Shown here piece after piece: positions 21,586 to 33,504 of a DNA stretch of 64,000 nucleotides; position 1 is the stretch's first letter, and every line of letters starts with the position of its first letter. Where the stretch lies: contig JADDOH010000478.1 of NCBI GenBank assembly GCA_016648135.1, positions 60,255 through 124,254 of the forward strand, read 5' to 3'. The stretch is from Agrypnia vestita. Its lineage: Eukaryota; Arthropoda; Insecta; Trichoptera; Phryganeidae. The notes below the pieces were generated by a model. The model was not told the DNA's origin and made no database searches. It saw nothing but the letters and a program-made list of their open reading frames with translations. A program made the position numbers and the translations under genes.

Positions 21586-21910
21586 CTTGAGAGGAGTGGC
21601 AGGAGTTACGAAATGGGATCGAATAAGAAAGAAACGATCCGAGATGATCTAAACATTGAAGCAATGCTAGTATAGAAAAATCGCAACTGAGGTGGCCTGG
21701 GCACGTTCTAAGAATGTCTGATGACTGAAATCTAGGAAAATACTGAGTGGTGTTCCTGAGGGCAGACATCCAGAGGCAACTCCAGAAACTGTGTGAGGAA
21801 AGTATGGGACTACAATGGACGGAGGACAAGACAAACAGCGCACGACAGGGACAAATGGAAGCGCCTTGTCAACACAGTGGGTTCCCGACCCGAATAGGAT
21901 AAGGTGACTT
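21586..21910 (+). mobile_element. Non-LTR RT 3' end (second family)
   Basis: Plus strand: LRGVAGVTKWDRIRKETIRD, then broken frames with GGLGTF and GQTSRGNSR, and DRDKWKRLVNTVGSRPE before the stop. Same family as 5974-6240, in the opposite orientation. Confidence 0.6.
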
Positions 21911-21980
21911 GGTTTTAAAATCACAAGTCCACAATAAATTCGTTTTAAATTAAAAAATATTCAATAGATATATCTCTAAT

Positions 21981-22246
21981 TTATATAAAATAACTTTGTA
22001 AACACCACTTTTTTATTGGAAAAAATTCAACATGTTTCAAAGCCAATGGCTTCTTCGTCAGGATAACAAAAATAAAATTAAAAAATTGGAGTATAGATAA
22101 TCAAAATATTAAAAAAGTTATATCTGGAAAAAATTTTTTTTTTTAAATATTTTGATTATCTATACTTCGATTTTTAAATTTTATTTTTGTTACCCTGATG
22201 AAGAAGCCATAAAAAAGTGGTGTATGCAAAGTTATTTTATATAAAT
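21981..22246. repeat. Foldback MITE-like element
   Basis: Left arm 21981-22108 and right arm 22140-22246 are inverted copies beginning TATAAAATAACTTTG and CACCACTTTTTTAT and meeting at AATCAAAATATT. The right arm lacks about 31 bp present in the left (the AACATGTTTCAAAGCCAATG block). No coding capacity. Confidence 0.7.
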
Positions 22247-22744
22247 TATAATTATGTTACCACAAAATTATTTTGCTATATTTGAAGAAGAAGATATACA
22301 TCTCTTTTTATTTTATCTATTACCTTGCCTCCCATCCCATGGTTATGACACCATCAAACAAATTTATAAACAAAAATACGGGAACCAAAGCATGTTTCTT
22401 ATTATCAACTCGGGAATAGTAAGAATAAAATTCAATGCGTGGAAAACGTGAAGTTGAAAACTCGGAGACGCTCCGCTGTAAAACTCTTTCAGACTTGAAT
22501 AAAAGTTGAACCAATTTTCAAAACACTCAAGAAAATAGATTTGTGACTTTTATCGCATTTTCCATAAGAAGAGAACACTCTTTTCATACTCAGTATACCT
22601 TTCATGAGATTCAACCATCCAGTTGACTGCTATATATATTCTACCATCTCAACAGGGCCAGCGCGACCGTCCAGACAAACTGTGCGATTGCCCAGGGCGA
22701 CAAGTAATGAGGGGTGCTATTTTTCTAAAATGGTAATCATTTTT
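22247..22744. other. Unassigned spacer
   Basis: No recognised content. Confidence 0.4.
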
Positions 22745-22960
22745 CTTTTTCCTTTAAATAGACCTATGTTGTCTGTTCTCCAGAGGATGGTGCCACCTGT
22801 GGGGTAGTTCCCAGTTGTCTTGCCATTTTTTGTGAGGTCTTCCACGGGAGCATGTTCCGTGAGGCTGACTACGTAATGCGTATAAGAGAATCTGGTGCCG
22901 TCTATTCCTTGGAAATGACCATACCAGTCCCCCGTTCGCCATCTTCTTCATCATAATCTT
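22745..22960 (-). mobile_element. Non-LTR RT 3' end (fourth family)
   Basis: Minus frame MMKKMANGGLVWSF, QPHGTCSRGRPHKKWQDNW and then PHRWHH. The C/S-R-G-R-P-x-K-K-W-x-D-N core is the usual linker of endonuclease-RT elements before the C-terminal helix. About 65 codons. Confidence 0.5.
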
Positions 22961-23084
22961 TCTTTAACCCTACAAAATGTATTCTACATAACTGGTCTTT
23001 CGATGAGAGTATCACGATCCTATGTACATTTTACGCTTCATATGACATCTTATATTTATTGCAGATACCCGTAGTCCGGTGGGC
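22961..23084. other. Short unassigned spacer
   Basis: Nothing recognised. Confidence 0.3.
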
Positions 23085-23250
23085 ACAACATTGGCTTCTC
23101 ATACCGGGGTTTTTGGGTTCGATTCCCGGTGAGGTCACAGTACATCTGTGCGATTAACTAAAGCCTGAAGTATTATGTGACGCGTTTCTAGATTAGATTA
23201 TTATTATTAATAATAAAAATCTATATTACTAGGGCCCCACGGCCTGTTGT
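23085..23250 (+). mobile_element. tRNA-derived SINE (SINE4)
   Basis: GTCCGGTGGGCACAACATTG (A-box-like) and GGGTTCGATTCCCGG (B box, textbook) about 35 bases apart. Followed by a non-tRNA body ending in an ATT/AAT simple repeat. The cloverleaf is not complete. Confidence 0.5.
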
Positions 23251-23449
23251 TGGTTAACAAAAAAGAATACGTGCCACTATACTACCAAAATTACATTAGT
23301 CACAAGTCATGCATACATGACACACTTACGTATATTATATGCCATCATTTAGCTGAGCCCTTGAATTATACAATCATCTACGTTATGTATAAAGTAAGAA
23401 CATCTACTGGATAAAAGTATATCTTTAATGCACGGACTAATTAATTGAG

Positions 23450-23640
23450 TAGCTTTTTGTTCTTGTGATTAGAACTCTCACCTCGTGATCCAAAGATCGC
23501 GAGTTCGAACCTCACTCCAGACCAGAAAGTTAGTCTTTTTTTAAAGCACAAGCGCTTAGCTTAGTTTGAAAATAGTAAAAATAGTAGTGTTCGCATTTCT
23601 ATTCAAATAAAAAATAAAAATACTTGTAAGCTAAATATCA
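23450..23640 (+). mobile_element. tRNA-derived SINE (SINE1), copy 1
   Basis: Head: CTTGTGATTAGAACTCTCAC, then GCGAGTTCGAACCTCACTCC (B box). Body: AGCACAAGCGCTTAGCTTAG and TTTGAAAATAGTAAAAA. Colinear with the most complete copy at 42218-42420. Confidence 0.65.
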
Positions 23641-24485
23641 CATATAACTTCAAATAAATTCAGTGAAATAAATAGACTGTGAGAATTCACATTTGATATG
23701 TACCTTGCGCATCTCTCGTGATTTTCACACATTACACGATATTTTTGTACATCAAGGAACAAATTCTGTGAATACTGAAAGATTCCTTATGTAGGGTAGG
23801 AATTTCTCCTTTCACTGCCAAATTGGTGACTAAGAATCAAATCGTCGAAATCTTTCATGATAAAGCAGAAAATATATTTAGCGACCGATACATAATAAAA
23901 CACGAAAAAAACATGGAAATAATACACATTTGATGAATATCGGAGAATATCAACACCCTAGAATGGAGCTATGGTAGGCTAAGAGTTATGACTTTTTTCA
24001 CAAAAGCAATACCAAATAAACAAATTGAAATGTCGGTCGGTATGAATAAATTGACAGATCGAGGGAATTCGCATTAGTAGACTATGAGCTAATTTTTCTG
24101 TCTTCTGATTGGCGGATATAAAATGTCCTCATTCAGTCGGTATCCGATTCGTTGTCGATGTCGTCTTCCATAGCCAACGGATGGGGCTATTGGTGTCGTC
24201 ATCGTCGGTTCAGTCAAGAGTTAAAATGGGTGTCAACCTTATGACACTTGTCAGATTTCCACCGGTCGCTAGCATTGTATTACGTTACTATCGTTAAATT
24301 ATTGAAATAAGGGGAGTAAATAGTTGTGACCCGAGGAATTATTATGTCTATCTAACCCGCATTACCAGGATTTAAAACAAAGCAATATGAAATGCAAAAC
24401 ATGCCATATTTTCGTATCCAATAGACAAAATTTAGATGCACCATTTTGTAACTGATTTTATAGCAAAATTAATACACATTTGATA
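23641..24485. other. Unassigned, with promoter-like motifs at 24105-24140
   Basis: CTGATTGGCGGATATAAAAT combines an inverted CCAAT and a TATA sequence, followed by CATTCAGTC. The TATA-to-TCAGT distance is shorter than normal, so this is only suggestive; it may be part of another LTR. Confidence 0.3.
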
Positions 24486-24489
24486 AATA

Positions 24490-24995
24490 TTTCTTCTTGT
24501 CGTACCATATCATAATCATATTATACGAGATAGTAGAATCAGAAGAAGTGATGCTCTATCAAAATCTCTCGAACGATCCACACAAATATGGAATCAACTG
24601 AATTATGCTAATAAACACGAGAAACATCGAGAAAGCGACATAACCGTTAAAAAGGGATCGACCAACTACTGCGTAACAGTTGTATCAACGTTGACAGCGG
24701 GCTTACACTAACGAAATCCACAGGTAAGCGAACAGTATTCCAGCGATAGTAAATCAAGGAAGTACCTACCGGCGGGCGAAAAATTTTCTAGTGTGGACCT
24801 GAGCGACTCAAGTAACGTGCATCAGTACTCGTATATGAGAGACAAGTTATTTAGGAGTGATAATAAGTTTTAATTACGAAATTAGATTAAAATTGCTGGA
24901 GGAAATTACATTTTTATCCAGTGACTTTGCGTATTAAAAAAAAATAAGAGATCAAAATTATTCATTTACTTGTCACAGCCACGACCCCGTGACAA
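24490..24995 (+). mobile_element. LTR-like unit
   Basis: Contains CTATCAAAATCTCTCGAACG, AGTGACTTTGCGTATTAAA and ends CCACGACCCCGTGACAAT, as does 51952-52449. No gag, protease, RT or integrase motif flanks it on either side, so it is a solo LTR or a very short non-autonomous unit. Confidence 0.6.
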
Positions 24996-25117
24996 TATTC
25001 AAACACGTCGCGTATTTTCGGTATATGCAAAGTTGTGCTTTTACTTTTTACCCCCTCAACTATTCATTACAAAAAGTGAACTTAATTTCTTGAAAAACGA
25101 ATAAGTAATTGATTCAG

Positions 25118-25248
25118 AGTAGCTCGTTGGTCTTGTTGTTAGGACTCTCGCCTTTTCATAGCACAAGCGTTTAGCTTAGTTTGAAAAAAGTAAGAATATT
25201 TATGTGACACGTATTCCGTTTTCGCATCACTATTCTAAAAAAAAATTA
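25118..25248 (+). mobile_element. SINE1, copy 2, internal deletion
   Basis: Starts GAGTAGCTCGTTGGTC and jumps from GGACTCTCGCC directly to TTTTCATAGCACAAGCG, losing the B box and about 60 bases found at 42218-42420. The 3' end GACACGTATTCCG is kept. Confidence 0.6.
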
Positions 25249-25843
25249 CACATATGCCTATTTTGACCCCTAGTCTAGGGGCATATTTTATTTTTATTTT
25301 ATTTTCATTTATTGGTTTTCTTACAGCCATATAATCAATCAATCTTGAAAAAAAACAATAATTGATGTACAGAGTTTTGGGCCAATTACAAGAAAACACA
25401 TATATACAATCGATAAAAAATAAAGAAAAAACATATCCAATAGTGAGTGTGTGTATTTCTGAGTTTATTTATTTATTTTGTTATTTATAATACCTCGCAC
25501 CGGTCCTGTGTCGAGTTTACCGCCGTGAACAATGAGATCTTCAAATGTCTCTTGTAGTTTGTGCTAGGATGTCGTTTTTTAGGATATTGTTCTTTCCTCC
25601 AGCAAAAAATGTGTCGCTAAAAAGTTTTTGTTTTTTGAGTGTCATATCAAGTTTTCGGAACATCAAAAGTTCCAGTAAACGGCTTCAGTGAAATATATTT
25701 ATGTATTACCGGCCGGATGTTGCCAAACTTGCCAGGAAAACTATAAAACTTATTTTTTAATTTAATACTCGAGTTGAGAATATATTAAATTCTTTGCCTT
25801 TGTGAGGCAAGTGTTTGATATCATATATAAAAAAAGTAACCCA
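25249..25843. other. Unassigned spacer
   Basis: AT-rich, with a moderately GC stretch around 25495-25570. No assignment. Confidence 0.35.
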
Positions 25844-26256
25844 TAAAAACCAAGTTTTTATTGTATTCCCTTTCTCATTTACTAGGTGAAACATTTTTTT
25901 TTCACTTAACCTACGCGTTGGGCTTCGGTCGGGCGACGCTACGAAAGGGAGTAATAAAAAAATTCTAAAAATCCAAAATTATACTATAATCAGGTTTAGT
26001 GTCTACCAGAAGTGTCGCAGTCTTTTCATACAACTGAGTAAGTTGTATGAAAAAACCATTAAAAAATTCAAAAAACCCAAAAGTATACTCTAATTATTAA
26101 ATTTTTAAAACGAAAATTTGATAGATCTTCTTGATCGTCGTCACGAGTCTACTTGCAAAATTTCAGCTCGATTGGATTACGGGAAAAGGGTTAAAAATCG
26201 ATCCAAACTTTTTTCGTCAAGCAAGCAAGCAGACACCACGAGTTAATAATATAAAG
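25844..26256 (-). repeat. ACTCCC-end repeat, full copy
   Basis: The best-preserved copy: CCATAAAAACCAAGTTTTTA end, GGCTTCGGTCGGGCGACGC block, a central hairpin at 26023-26053 with 13-bp arms around GAGTA, then TCAGCTCGATTGGATTACGG and the AAGGGAGT end. Confidence 0.7.
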
Positions 26257-26867
26257 GGAGTAAAAAAACAATTGTTTAACATAATATAGGGTGTTTAGTA
26301 TATTATTTGAGAATTTTTAATATTCATTTAAATTACTTTAAATAAGTCAGAAATATTGGAAAATAATTCAAACTTTGACGTCGCTTATCTCCGTAACTGT
26401 CAACATTTAACCCATATTTTCTATTCAAAATTGAAGAAAGTAGACTTCCTTGAAATTTTTGCTACTACCATAACAGTTTGACTGCGCAACAGAGTGTAGG
26501 AAAAGATCCTGAAGGATTTAGATTGACAAGTTCTTGAATCTTTTTTAATATCATAATTTAGTCGATACGACAAATTTGCAAAACAACATGGTGCAAAACG
26601 CGCTGTAATTTTTTTTTGTTTATTTATGTCTAAGATAGAAGATTAAAATGAAGGAATTCACCAATTTAGGGGTATGAGAGGGTGTATGGATATTGCGAAA
26701 GTGGCCCGCTTCTAGCAGGCGAGCTCCCTTGAAACCAGTAAAAAAAGGTTTGTCGCGGTTTTGATAGATTGATAGATTGTGTTAGATCTTTGTAGTATTT
26801 CCTACTTTAGTGTGAAAGGTGTATTTTCATAGTGCTGTTAATATAATGTGTTGTAACATTTAACATT
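26257..26867. other. Spacer with a diverged foldback-B fragment
   Basis: 26330-26430 contains AAATAAGTCAGAAATATTGG and CAAACTTTGACGTCGCTTATCTCC-type sequence of the second foldback family, but its ends differ from both known end types. Remainder unassigned. Confidence 0.35.
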
Positions 26868-27610
26868 TAAGAGAGAGACAGCCTGTGCATCTTTTAATAA
26901 GATGAAAATTCTACTCTGTAATGACGACTTAAACTTGAAGCTCAGACAGAGATTGATCAAATGCTATGTATGATGTATGGTCAGCTATACTTTACGGTGT
27001 TGAAGCATGGATGCTGAAGGTGACTAATCTAAATCGCCTACAGGCGTTCGAAATATGGATACATCGTAAAATGTTAAGGATATCTTGGACTGACATGACT
27101 ATCGCCTAGAGGCGTTCGAAATATGGATACATCGTAAAATGTTAAGGATATCTTGGACTGACATGACTATCGCCTAGAGGCGTTCGAAATATGGATACAT
27201 CGTAAAATGTTAAGGATATCTTGGACTGACATGACTATCGCCTAGAGGCGTTCGAAATATGGATACATCGTAAAATGTTAAGGATATCTTGGACTGACAT
27301 GACTAGTAATGTTGAAGTTTTACGTAGAGCAAATACAAACAGACAGTTACTCAACATAGTAAAGCTCCGTAAAATTTCATATTTTGGTCATATAATGAGA
27401 GGCGAAAAATACTCCATCCTCCAGCTCGTCATGAAGGGGAAGATTGAGGGTCGCAGAGGGGTTGGAAGGAGGCGGCATTCCTGGCTTGGAAACATTCGAG
27501 AGTGGACCGGGATAAGAAGCGTGGAAGAGCTGTTCCGCACTGCCCTGGACAGGGAAACTTTCTCCCAGATGATCGTCGACGTCGGGGGGACCCGACAGGG
27601 CAGATGAAGA
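26868..27610 (+). mobile_element. Non-LTR RT 3' half with tandem expansion
   Basis: In order: SFNKMKILLCNDDLNLKLRQ, LIKCYV, then after a small insertion VWSAILYGVEAWMLKVTNL, LQAFEIWIHRKMLRISWTDM, RRANTNRQLLNIVKLRKIS, GHIMRGEKYSILQLVMKGKI, GRRGVGRRRHSWLGNIREW and ELFRTALDRE. This is a canonical endonuclease-RT C-terminal half. The frame is destroyed by a 68-bp unit repeated four times at 27033-27304. Downstream of the repeats the frame is open to the natural stop at 27605. Confidence 0.75.
27033..27304 (+). repeat. 68-bp tandem repeat, four units
   Basis: Units at 27033, 27101, 27169 and 27237. The last three are identical and the first differs by one base (CGCCTACAGG versus CGCCTAGAGG). Because 68 is not a multiple of three, each unit changes the reading frame and introduces a TAG. 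Confidence 0.95.
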
Positions 27611-28784
27611 ACTAAAATAAAGACCAAAATTAATAAATTGGTGATAAAATTGATGAATTCCGTCAATTTGCAGAATTCAGGTTTAGAGAAAAATAATATT
27701 AATATTTGATGTTTTTAGACTTAATTTTGTGGTTGGACATAGTTATTAATTTTAATTAATTAAACAGCTTTGTATTAACCACTTAATTAGTAACTCTACG
27801 TCTAGTGGTTTTGATACCGCTGGACAACATACTAATACATAACAATGGACGCATACTAACTATCCATTACTTATTCTAGTAAACAAATCAATTTTTGAAC
27901 GGGGGCGTGGCTACGTTTTTTACGAACGGAAAGAAATATTTAAACACTTTATATAAAGAAGTTGTAGAACTTCAAAAGTTCTATAAAAAAGTCGACCATG
28001 ACATGTATCTATATGTTAAGGTGAATACAGAAATTGATTAAATATGTTTACATAGCTAATGTTGAATACACGCGGTATATATTTTAAAATTTTTAATATG
28101 TGACGTACAAACTGTAAGATTCATTTTCATGCTGATTGAATGTTTTTTTATTTATATTTTGTCGGGTATTGACACTTACTGTCACATATATCATAGTTTT
28201 TTTGTCATCGGCCATTAATATTGACCTTTGAGTGATATGCCCCTGGCATTGTATACTTATACTAATAAGATATTTCAATGATTCTTAATTATTGTACCTT
28301 TCATTTGTTTACTTGATCTTTGGTATGTTTTGTGAAATTGTGTATAAGGACCTATTGAAAACATGTTTAATTTCAATGAAATAAAGTGCTTTTAATTTAA
28401 AACCGATATTTAGTTAAAGATAAACCTCACCACAGCTTTTATCGCATTTATTTAAAAGTCGAGGGCGCGATGAGTAGGTACTAAAAGCAAATGACAGTTG
28501 AAAATGGAAAAGCAAGTTTACGAGCGGAAGTGGAAATAAGACGACCGGATAAGGTCTGACACGAGGCTTTGTTTCAATGACAAAAAGTTTCGGGCCATAA
28601 AAACAGGCATTACTTCCAATTCAGGATATATTGCATTTCATTTTGCCGACATAGGCTTTGCTGGAGACAAGGCTGTCATTTAACATGGACAACTTTTCTT
28701 AAGGGGTGCATAAATTTACTATTTAAAAATCAATGCATCAGTACTTTTCTGAATATAAAAATATTATTAATTAAGATAAATATT
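27611..28784. other. Unassigned spacer
   Basis: No element recognised. 28430-28690 is somewhat richer in GC and could be unique genomic sequence. Confidence 0.4.
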
Positions 28785-28918
28785 AGGAGTCGTCTCACAG
28801 CGACGAAAATATTTATATAGAATACGTGTATGGAGTTCTTAATTGGGTGGCTATGAGCTGACTTACATGATCACATTATACTTTACACAATGCAACGTTC
28901 ACCAATTCCTGTTAAGTC
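28785..28918 (+). repeat. FB1 arm, diverged
   Basis: GTCGTCTCACAGCGACGAAA, GTGTATGGAGTTCTTAATTG and CACAATGCAACGTTCACC keep the FB1 order; the palindrome is decayed (CATGATCACATT). Confidence 0.5.
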
Positions 28919-28934
28919 CTGTAAGGAGCATCAA

Positions 28935-29060
28935 CAACTATTGAGGTTGCATGCGAAGATGCATGAATGTGGATGAGGTGAGAGTTGTGTGTATGGACAG
29001 AAAAGTATGGCACTTCATCTTCTCTGCCTCCCCGATGGGAAAATGGCGTAATGGTAAGCT
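28935..29060 (+). mobile_element. Non-LTR RT, extreme C-terminus
   Basis: Plus frame MRRCMNVDEVRVVCMDRKVW followed by a short SASP-type end and the GGCGTAATGGTAAG junction, the same ending as 8705-9172. The conserved Trp is intact here. Confidence 0.6.
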
Positions 29061-29384
29061 AGTATAGTAATGAGTTGTAAATAAAACGAGTATATTATTA
29101 TATATTCAACAATTCAAATATACACACCCTACATAAAGAGACATACGGACTATAACAAAATAATTTAAAAATACTTCACACAAAATAATATCATCAATAA
29201 TCAAATACAGCCCTACATATCACACCTTCTCACAATATCCCCTTTCTCTTACTATCTAGATAGCCCATCTCCTGCACTCGAAACCCATGCACCAGACGCA
29301 TACTCCCACACAATTCAGTCTACGCTCGTATAAAATAAAAGTAGTGGAAAAATAATAAAATAATGTTTGATTTATAATTATTTA
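29061..29384. other. Unassigned spacer
   Basis: AT-rich. Nothing recognised. Confidence 0.35.
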
Positions 29385-29465
29385 CTTGAATCAATTAGAA
29401 AGATATACAATCACATCTTTCTATCGAAAAATATTTCGACATCACTGGGATTCGAACCTTTCATT
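29385..29465 (-). mobile_element. SINE3 fragment
   Basis: ATCAATTAGAAAGATATAC, ATCGAAAAATATTTCG and ACTGGGATTCGAACC, the inverse of the 3' part and B box of the SINE at 42640-42793. Confidence 0.5.
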
Positions 29466-31554
29466 TCTCCAATATGGAGAATTGTGACTAACAATTTCAA
29501 AATAATAACCATTTAAGAATATGAAAAATTTATGTCACAAAATAATAAATATTTATATAATTACATTTTTAAACAGTTTTCAACATAATATTGCTTAATA
29601 AATCCCATAACCCTTTGACGCTTAGTAACGCTTCGATAAAAGTATCAATTTGTTTATTTTTTGAAATGTATTCAGAAAAAAAAAGTTTACTAGAATATTG
29701 TCACAAGATTCTAAAATCGAGAACTGCACACAATCTAACATTTTCTGAAGATTTTTAGATAATTTGGAAATCAATAGAATACACGAAAATACACCAGAAG
29801 CTTTTTAAATAAATACGCGGTGAAATTGAAATTTCGCAGCGCGCTAAGCCAGTTTGACAGCTGGGATTAACTACGAAAGACGAAGTCATAGAAATCGGGA
29901 ATTGAACATAATCTGTGATATACAAACAGTGTGCGATAACCGACAGGAGTAAACACACAAAATAAACTCTTAAAAAAAAAGATTTTATAAAAATAATACT
30001 GAAAACCCGAACAAGAAAATTGGTCCCAGGAAAATTCTAGAAACGGATTCCGGGAAATTTTGCAGACAATGCAGTTTATAGAGTTTTTCGCTCTTCCTTT
30101 TATATCACGGAAAAGTTTTACATTATGTCTGTACTTCGACATTACCTACTTATGCCCAACTTTTTGTCGTCCCATATACTGTTTTTTGCCAGTTTTACAA
30201 TATGTTATGTAAGGAGGGAAATATATTTATGAATATGTGTTGGCCCAAGACAGAAAAGTGAATGGAAAGTTTTTCAATTTTGCGAATACATAAACGCGAT
30301 TTTTGACAAGTCTTAAAGTCTTCGTGGAAGAGAAATATTAATTATGAAGGGCTTAGTGGTTGATAAAACTGCGTATTTTATATAATCGTTTTCTTCTTCT
30401 TTCAATTTCAATTATTTGGGAGATATGTGTACACGCATATGAGTACTTGTAAATTAAAATCCACCAAATTCTTTGAACAATTTATTTGTAAAATCAAAGA
30501 AATACTTGCAAATCTAGTTAACAACTTTAAATGTTGATTTCTTTTCGCAAAATAAATAATTAGTTCATCAAATATGTAATTAAGTAATTTGGGTCCAAAA
30601 TAGTTATAGATCATTTGTCTATACGTGGTATGTAACCTTGTGATTTGTAGATTGAGTTTGTTTCATGTTTATGTTTATGTTCATGTTGATGTTAATTTAT
30701 ATACCGCCGTTTTTGCGTAAGAGACGCTTCAAGGGCGCTTTACAGGTGCGACATCCCGAAAAAATGAGTTTTTAGGCTCTTCTTGGAGAGTTCCTGATTC
30801 TCCATAGATCGCATCACTGAAGGCAGCTGACTCCACATAACTTGGTGGCTCCAGGTCTCCTTGGTACTACCAGCCTGCAGAGTGCCTCCGATTTGGCTGA
30901 CCGCAGTGTGAGCCGTCTTCCAGTGATATTATCTGGGATACAAAGGTCGATCAAACCGTGGGGTAATTATTGTTTGAGTTGGTTTAAACTGTGTATTTTT
31001 GTGTTTATATGTGTATTTATATCGAATACATCGAATTTGTTGAATATTTCATCTGACCTTGTTAAAATTGAGGTCTTGAGGATTACTTTTATAGCTATTT
31101 TCTGAGATGCAATTATTGGGTTGAGTGCACTCATAGTTACTTAATTGCTTAAAATATTATTTGGATTTGTTTCTGGGTAGAATAATCTAATACCCAGTCT
31201 AATCTAAGAGACAAGTATGAAGTGATTCATGGATGTAAGGGTTTGGATTAAGGGTAGAAAGTACTCGTAAAAGCAAGAGCACTCAACATACAAGTATCTA
31301 GAAAGACTAAGGCTGTATCCACGTACCTGCGCTGGAGGCTAACAGGACGTATCAGAGTTGTCTGTGGCAATTCGCGTGTCCGAAAATTGGAGGCATTAGG
31401 AACTCTGAAAATAAGCGCTGCAACAAATATATTGTGAGTGGAAATGTTTGTAATTGAAATGATTCTATTGGCCTGTTCACGCATTATGGTTAGGGGCCGA
31501 TTTAGACTCTGCCCCATAATCGTATAATTAAAAAAAATTACAAAAAAATATTAT
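29466..31554. other. Unassigned spacer
   Basis: Mostly AT-rich. 30700-30970 and 31250-31520 have mixed composition and look like old element interiors, but I could not place them in a family. Confidence 0.35.
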
Positions 31555-31850
31555 CATCAGCATCAATTGACCGATTAGTCGGTCAAAATATCAGCAATAT
31601 GATCTACACGCGATTAATCTCGTGAATTTTTACCTGGCGACTAAAGCGGGCTTAATCTTAGTGTTTCGAAACCCGGTTAGTCAAACAGCATTAATTAAGA
31701 CTAGCAGTTACTTACTGCTAGGCCCAGTGGTCGACTATTCTGGCCACTGCGTGGCAATTAGTGTCTGCGTTTGGCTATCGCCCATTGCCTGTTGCTTTTC
31801 ATACGATTAAGTTATTTTTAAACTGGCAATGGCTAAACCACGCACTGCAC
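31555..31850. repeat. Cluster of short hairpins
   Basis: Contains TTGACCGATTAGTCGGTCAA (31567-31586, 8-bp arms), CTAGCAGTTACTTACTGCTA plus G (31701-31721, 8-bp arms), a GTGGTC...GGCCAC pair at 31728-31748, and alternating GACTA/TAGTC-type motifs. Sequence composition differs from the flanks. Possibly the interior of an unrecognised DNA element. Confidence 0.4.
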
Positions 31851-31959
31851 ACTGCGTTTTTGAAGCAATCATACTATCGCTATGGATACTTTTGATACAT
31901 TTTCAAGCATATTTAAGGAAAAAAAATCTACGTACCTCGTTTTAAGATGACTCGAATAT

Positions 31960-32410
31960 TAATTATAGTCTAGAATATTCTACAGACCTCTAACAATCTC
32001 TAGAACAAATCTGACTACAGGAATTTATCTATAAAAGGCGTCGCGCAACGCGGAGTCAGTGAATTCGTTTCGTGAAGACAAAAAATCTCCGTAGCGTAAA
32101 CTAGTATGATCAACTATTCATGATATTACAACACGCAATATTGGTAAGCCAACAAGTGGATACCAGAGAAATAAAAGAATAATAACCGGGGCGAGAAGTT
32201 TCTGCGTGTGAACATTAAACGGAGTATACAAGAAGTGATCAAAGCAATAAAAACAGTGATAATTTTTGCAAATTAAGATAAAATAAATAATAAGTGTGTA
32301 AAATTCTCAGAAGACATTTAAAGACTATAAAATTAAGAACAATACAACGATTTAACCCGTGTCCAGTGACTTTCTTTGGCAATAAATTAAACTACATGAA
32401 TTTCCAGTGT
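31960..32410 (+). mobile_element. LTR-like unit
   Basis: CTATAAAAGGCGTCGCGCAA (TATA) then GTCAGTGAATTCG about 30 bases on, with GGATACCAGAGAAATAAAAG and CCGTGTCCAGTGACTTTC near the 3' end as in the other units. No adjacent retroviral-type coding. Confidence 0.5.
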
Positions 32411-32961
32411 TTTCATTTGTTTATTTTATATAATAATAATTATAATTAATTTTTGAAGCTGGTAGTGGAAAAATGCTTCACTCGATGCGTATTTAGTGCA
32501 ATCGTAATATGGAATAGATAATTCGAAATAGAAAAAATATCTGTTTCGAATGGTCGATTTCTGCAACAACATTTCATGAAAAAAAAAATTTTCTTTGCTT
32601 TCACGTCAACAAACCGGTCCCCGCTGAATTTGATGGAAAAATAAAATAACCATTTAGAAATTAATAAAACGACAAACTTTTCAGAACTACGAAAAATTAG
32701 CATCGACACCATACGTGGCAGAATAAAAAGGGGAAAAATTCACGATGTGGGTGGACGGGTTAGGGGTTGTTTTAAATGTTCACAGGAACACAGCTGTCCG
32801 CGGTGGTCATAAAGGGGTTTCAACCCTCAAACAAACACATATTCTGCATTTTATATCGACTAACTTGAAATTTTATATTTTTAAATTTGAGAGTTTTCAT
32901 TTACGGGTCGGTCTAAGAAGCTGACAGTTTTGTGAAATTTACATGGATTTTCATGACTATT
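32411..32961. other. Unassigned spacer
   Basis: No recognised content. Confidence 0.4.
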
Positions 32962-33450
32962 GACATAACTAACTAACCATCACGCCAATTCACAGCAGGG
33001 GTAGGCAGAGAGCATTGAACGCCATATTCTTCTATCTTGGCACAACACTTTTGCTTCGGTTACATTCACACATCTTCTCACGCAAGCTCCACGGTTGTTG
33101 AGGCTTTAGGGCCATCTTCCGATACTTGTAGTATCTGATCATGCCAGGTCTTTTGCAGACGTCCTCTATTTCTGTTGCCTTCAGCACTTGCCCTATATAT
33201 TTTCTTAACCATCCTTTCCTTGCTCGTACGTTCAACATGACCAAACCATCTGAGAAAGACTTTCTTTATTGCCTACCACACTACAGCCAGCTTTACATTT
33301 ACCTCTAACTTGTTCATTCCTCACTCTACGACCAAAGATTTTCCATACAAGCGCCTCAGTGATCTCATTTCTACCACATTCAGTCAACTATCAATCCTTT
33401 TTTGCCAATTCCAGGCTTCACGTCCATAGATCAGAGTTGGCCCTAGAACG
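32962..33450 (-). mobile_element. Non-LTR RT 3' end with (GTTA)n tail
   Basis: Same family as 7022-7975. Tail AACTAACTAACC at 32965, then minus-strand codons for the C-terminal helix, VLKATEIEDVCKRPGMIRYY, and upstream NVRARKGWLRKYIGQV. The frame is broken repeatedly, including in the segment equivalent to LVDRVRNEQIR. Confidence 0.65.
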
Positions 33451-33504
33451 ATGTACAAATGCAGATATCTCAAAAACGGTAACTTTGAATATTACATAAT
33501 ACTT

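Noticed and set aside
23090..23155. A second possible tRNA with a textbook B box
   Set aside because: No acceptor-stem pairing and it is followed by a SINE-like body ending in a simple repeat.
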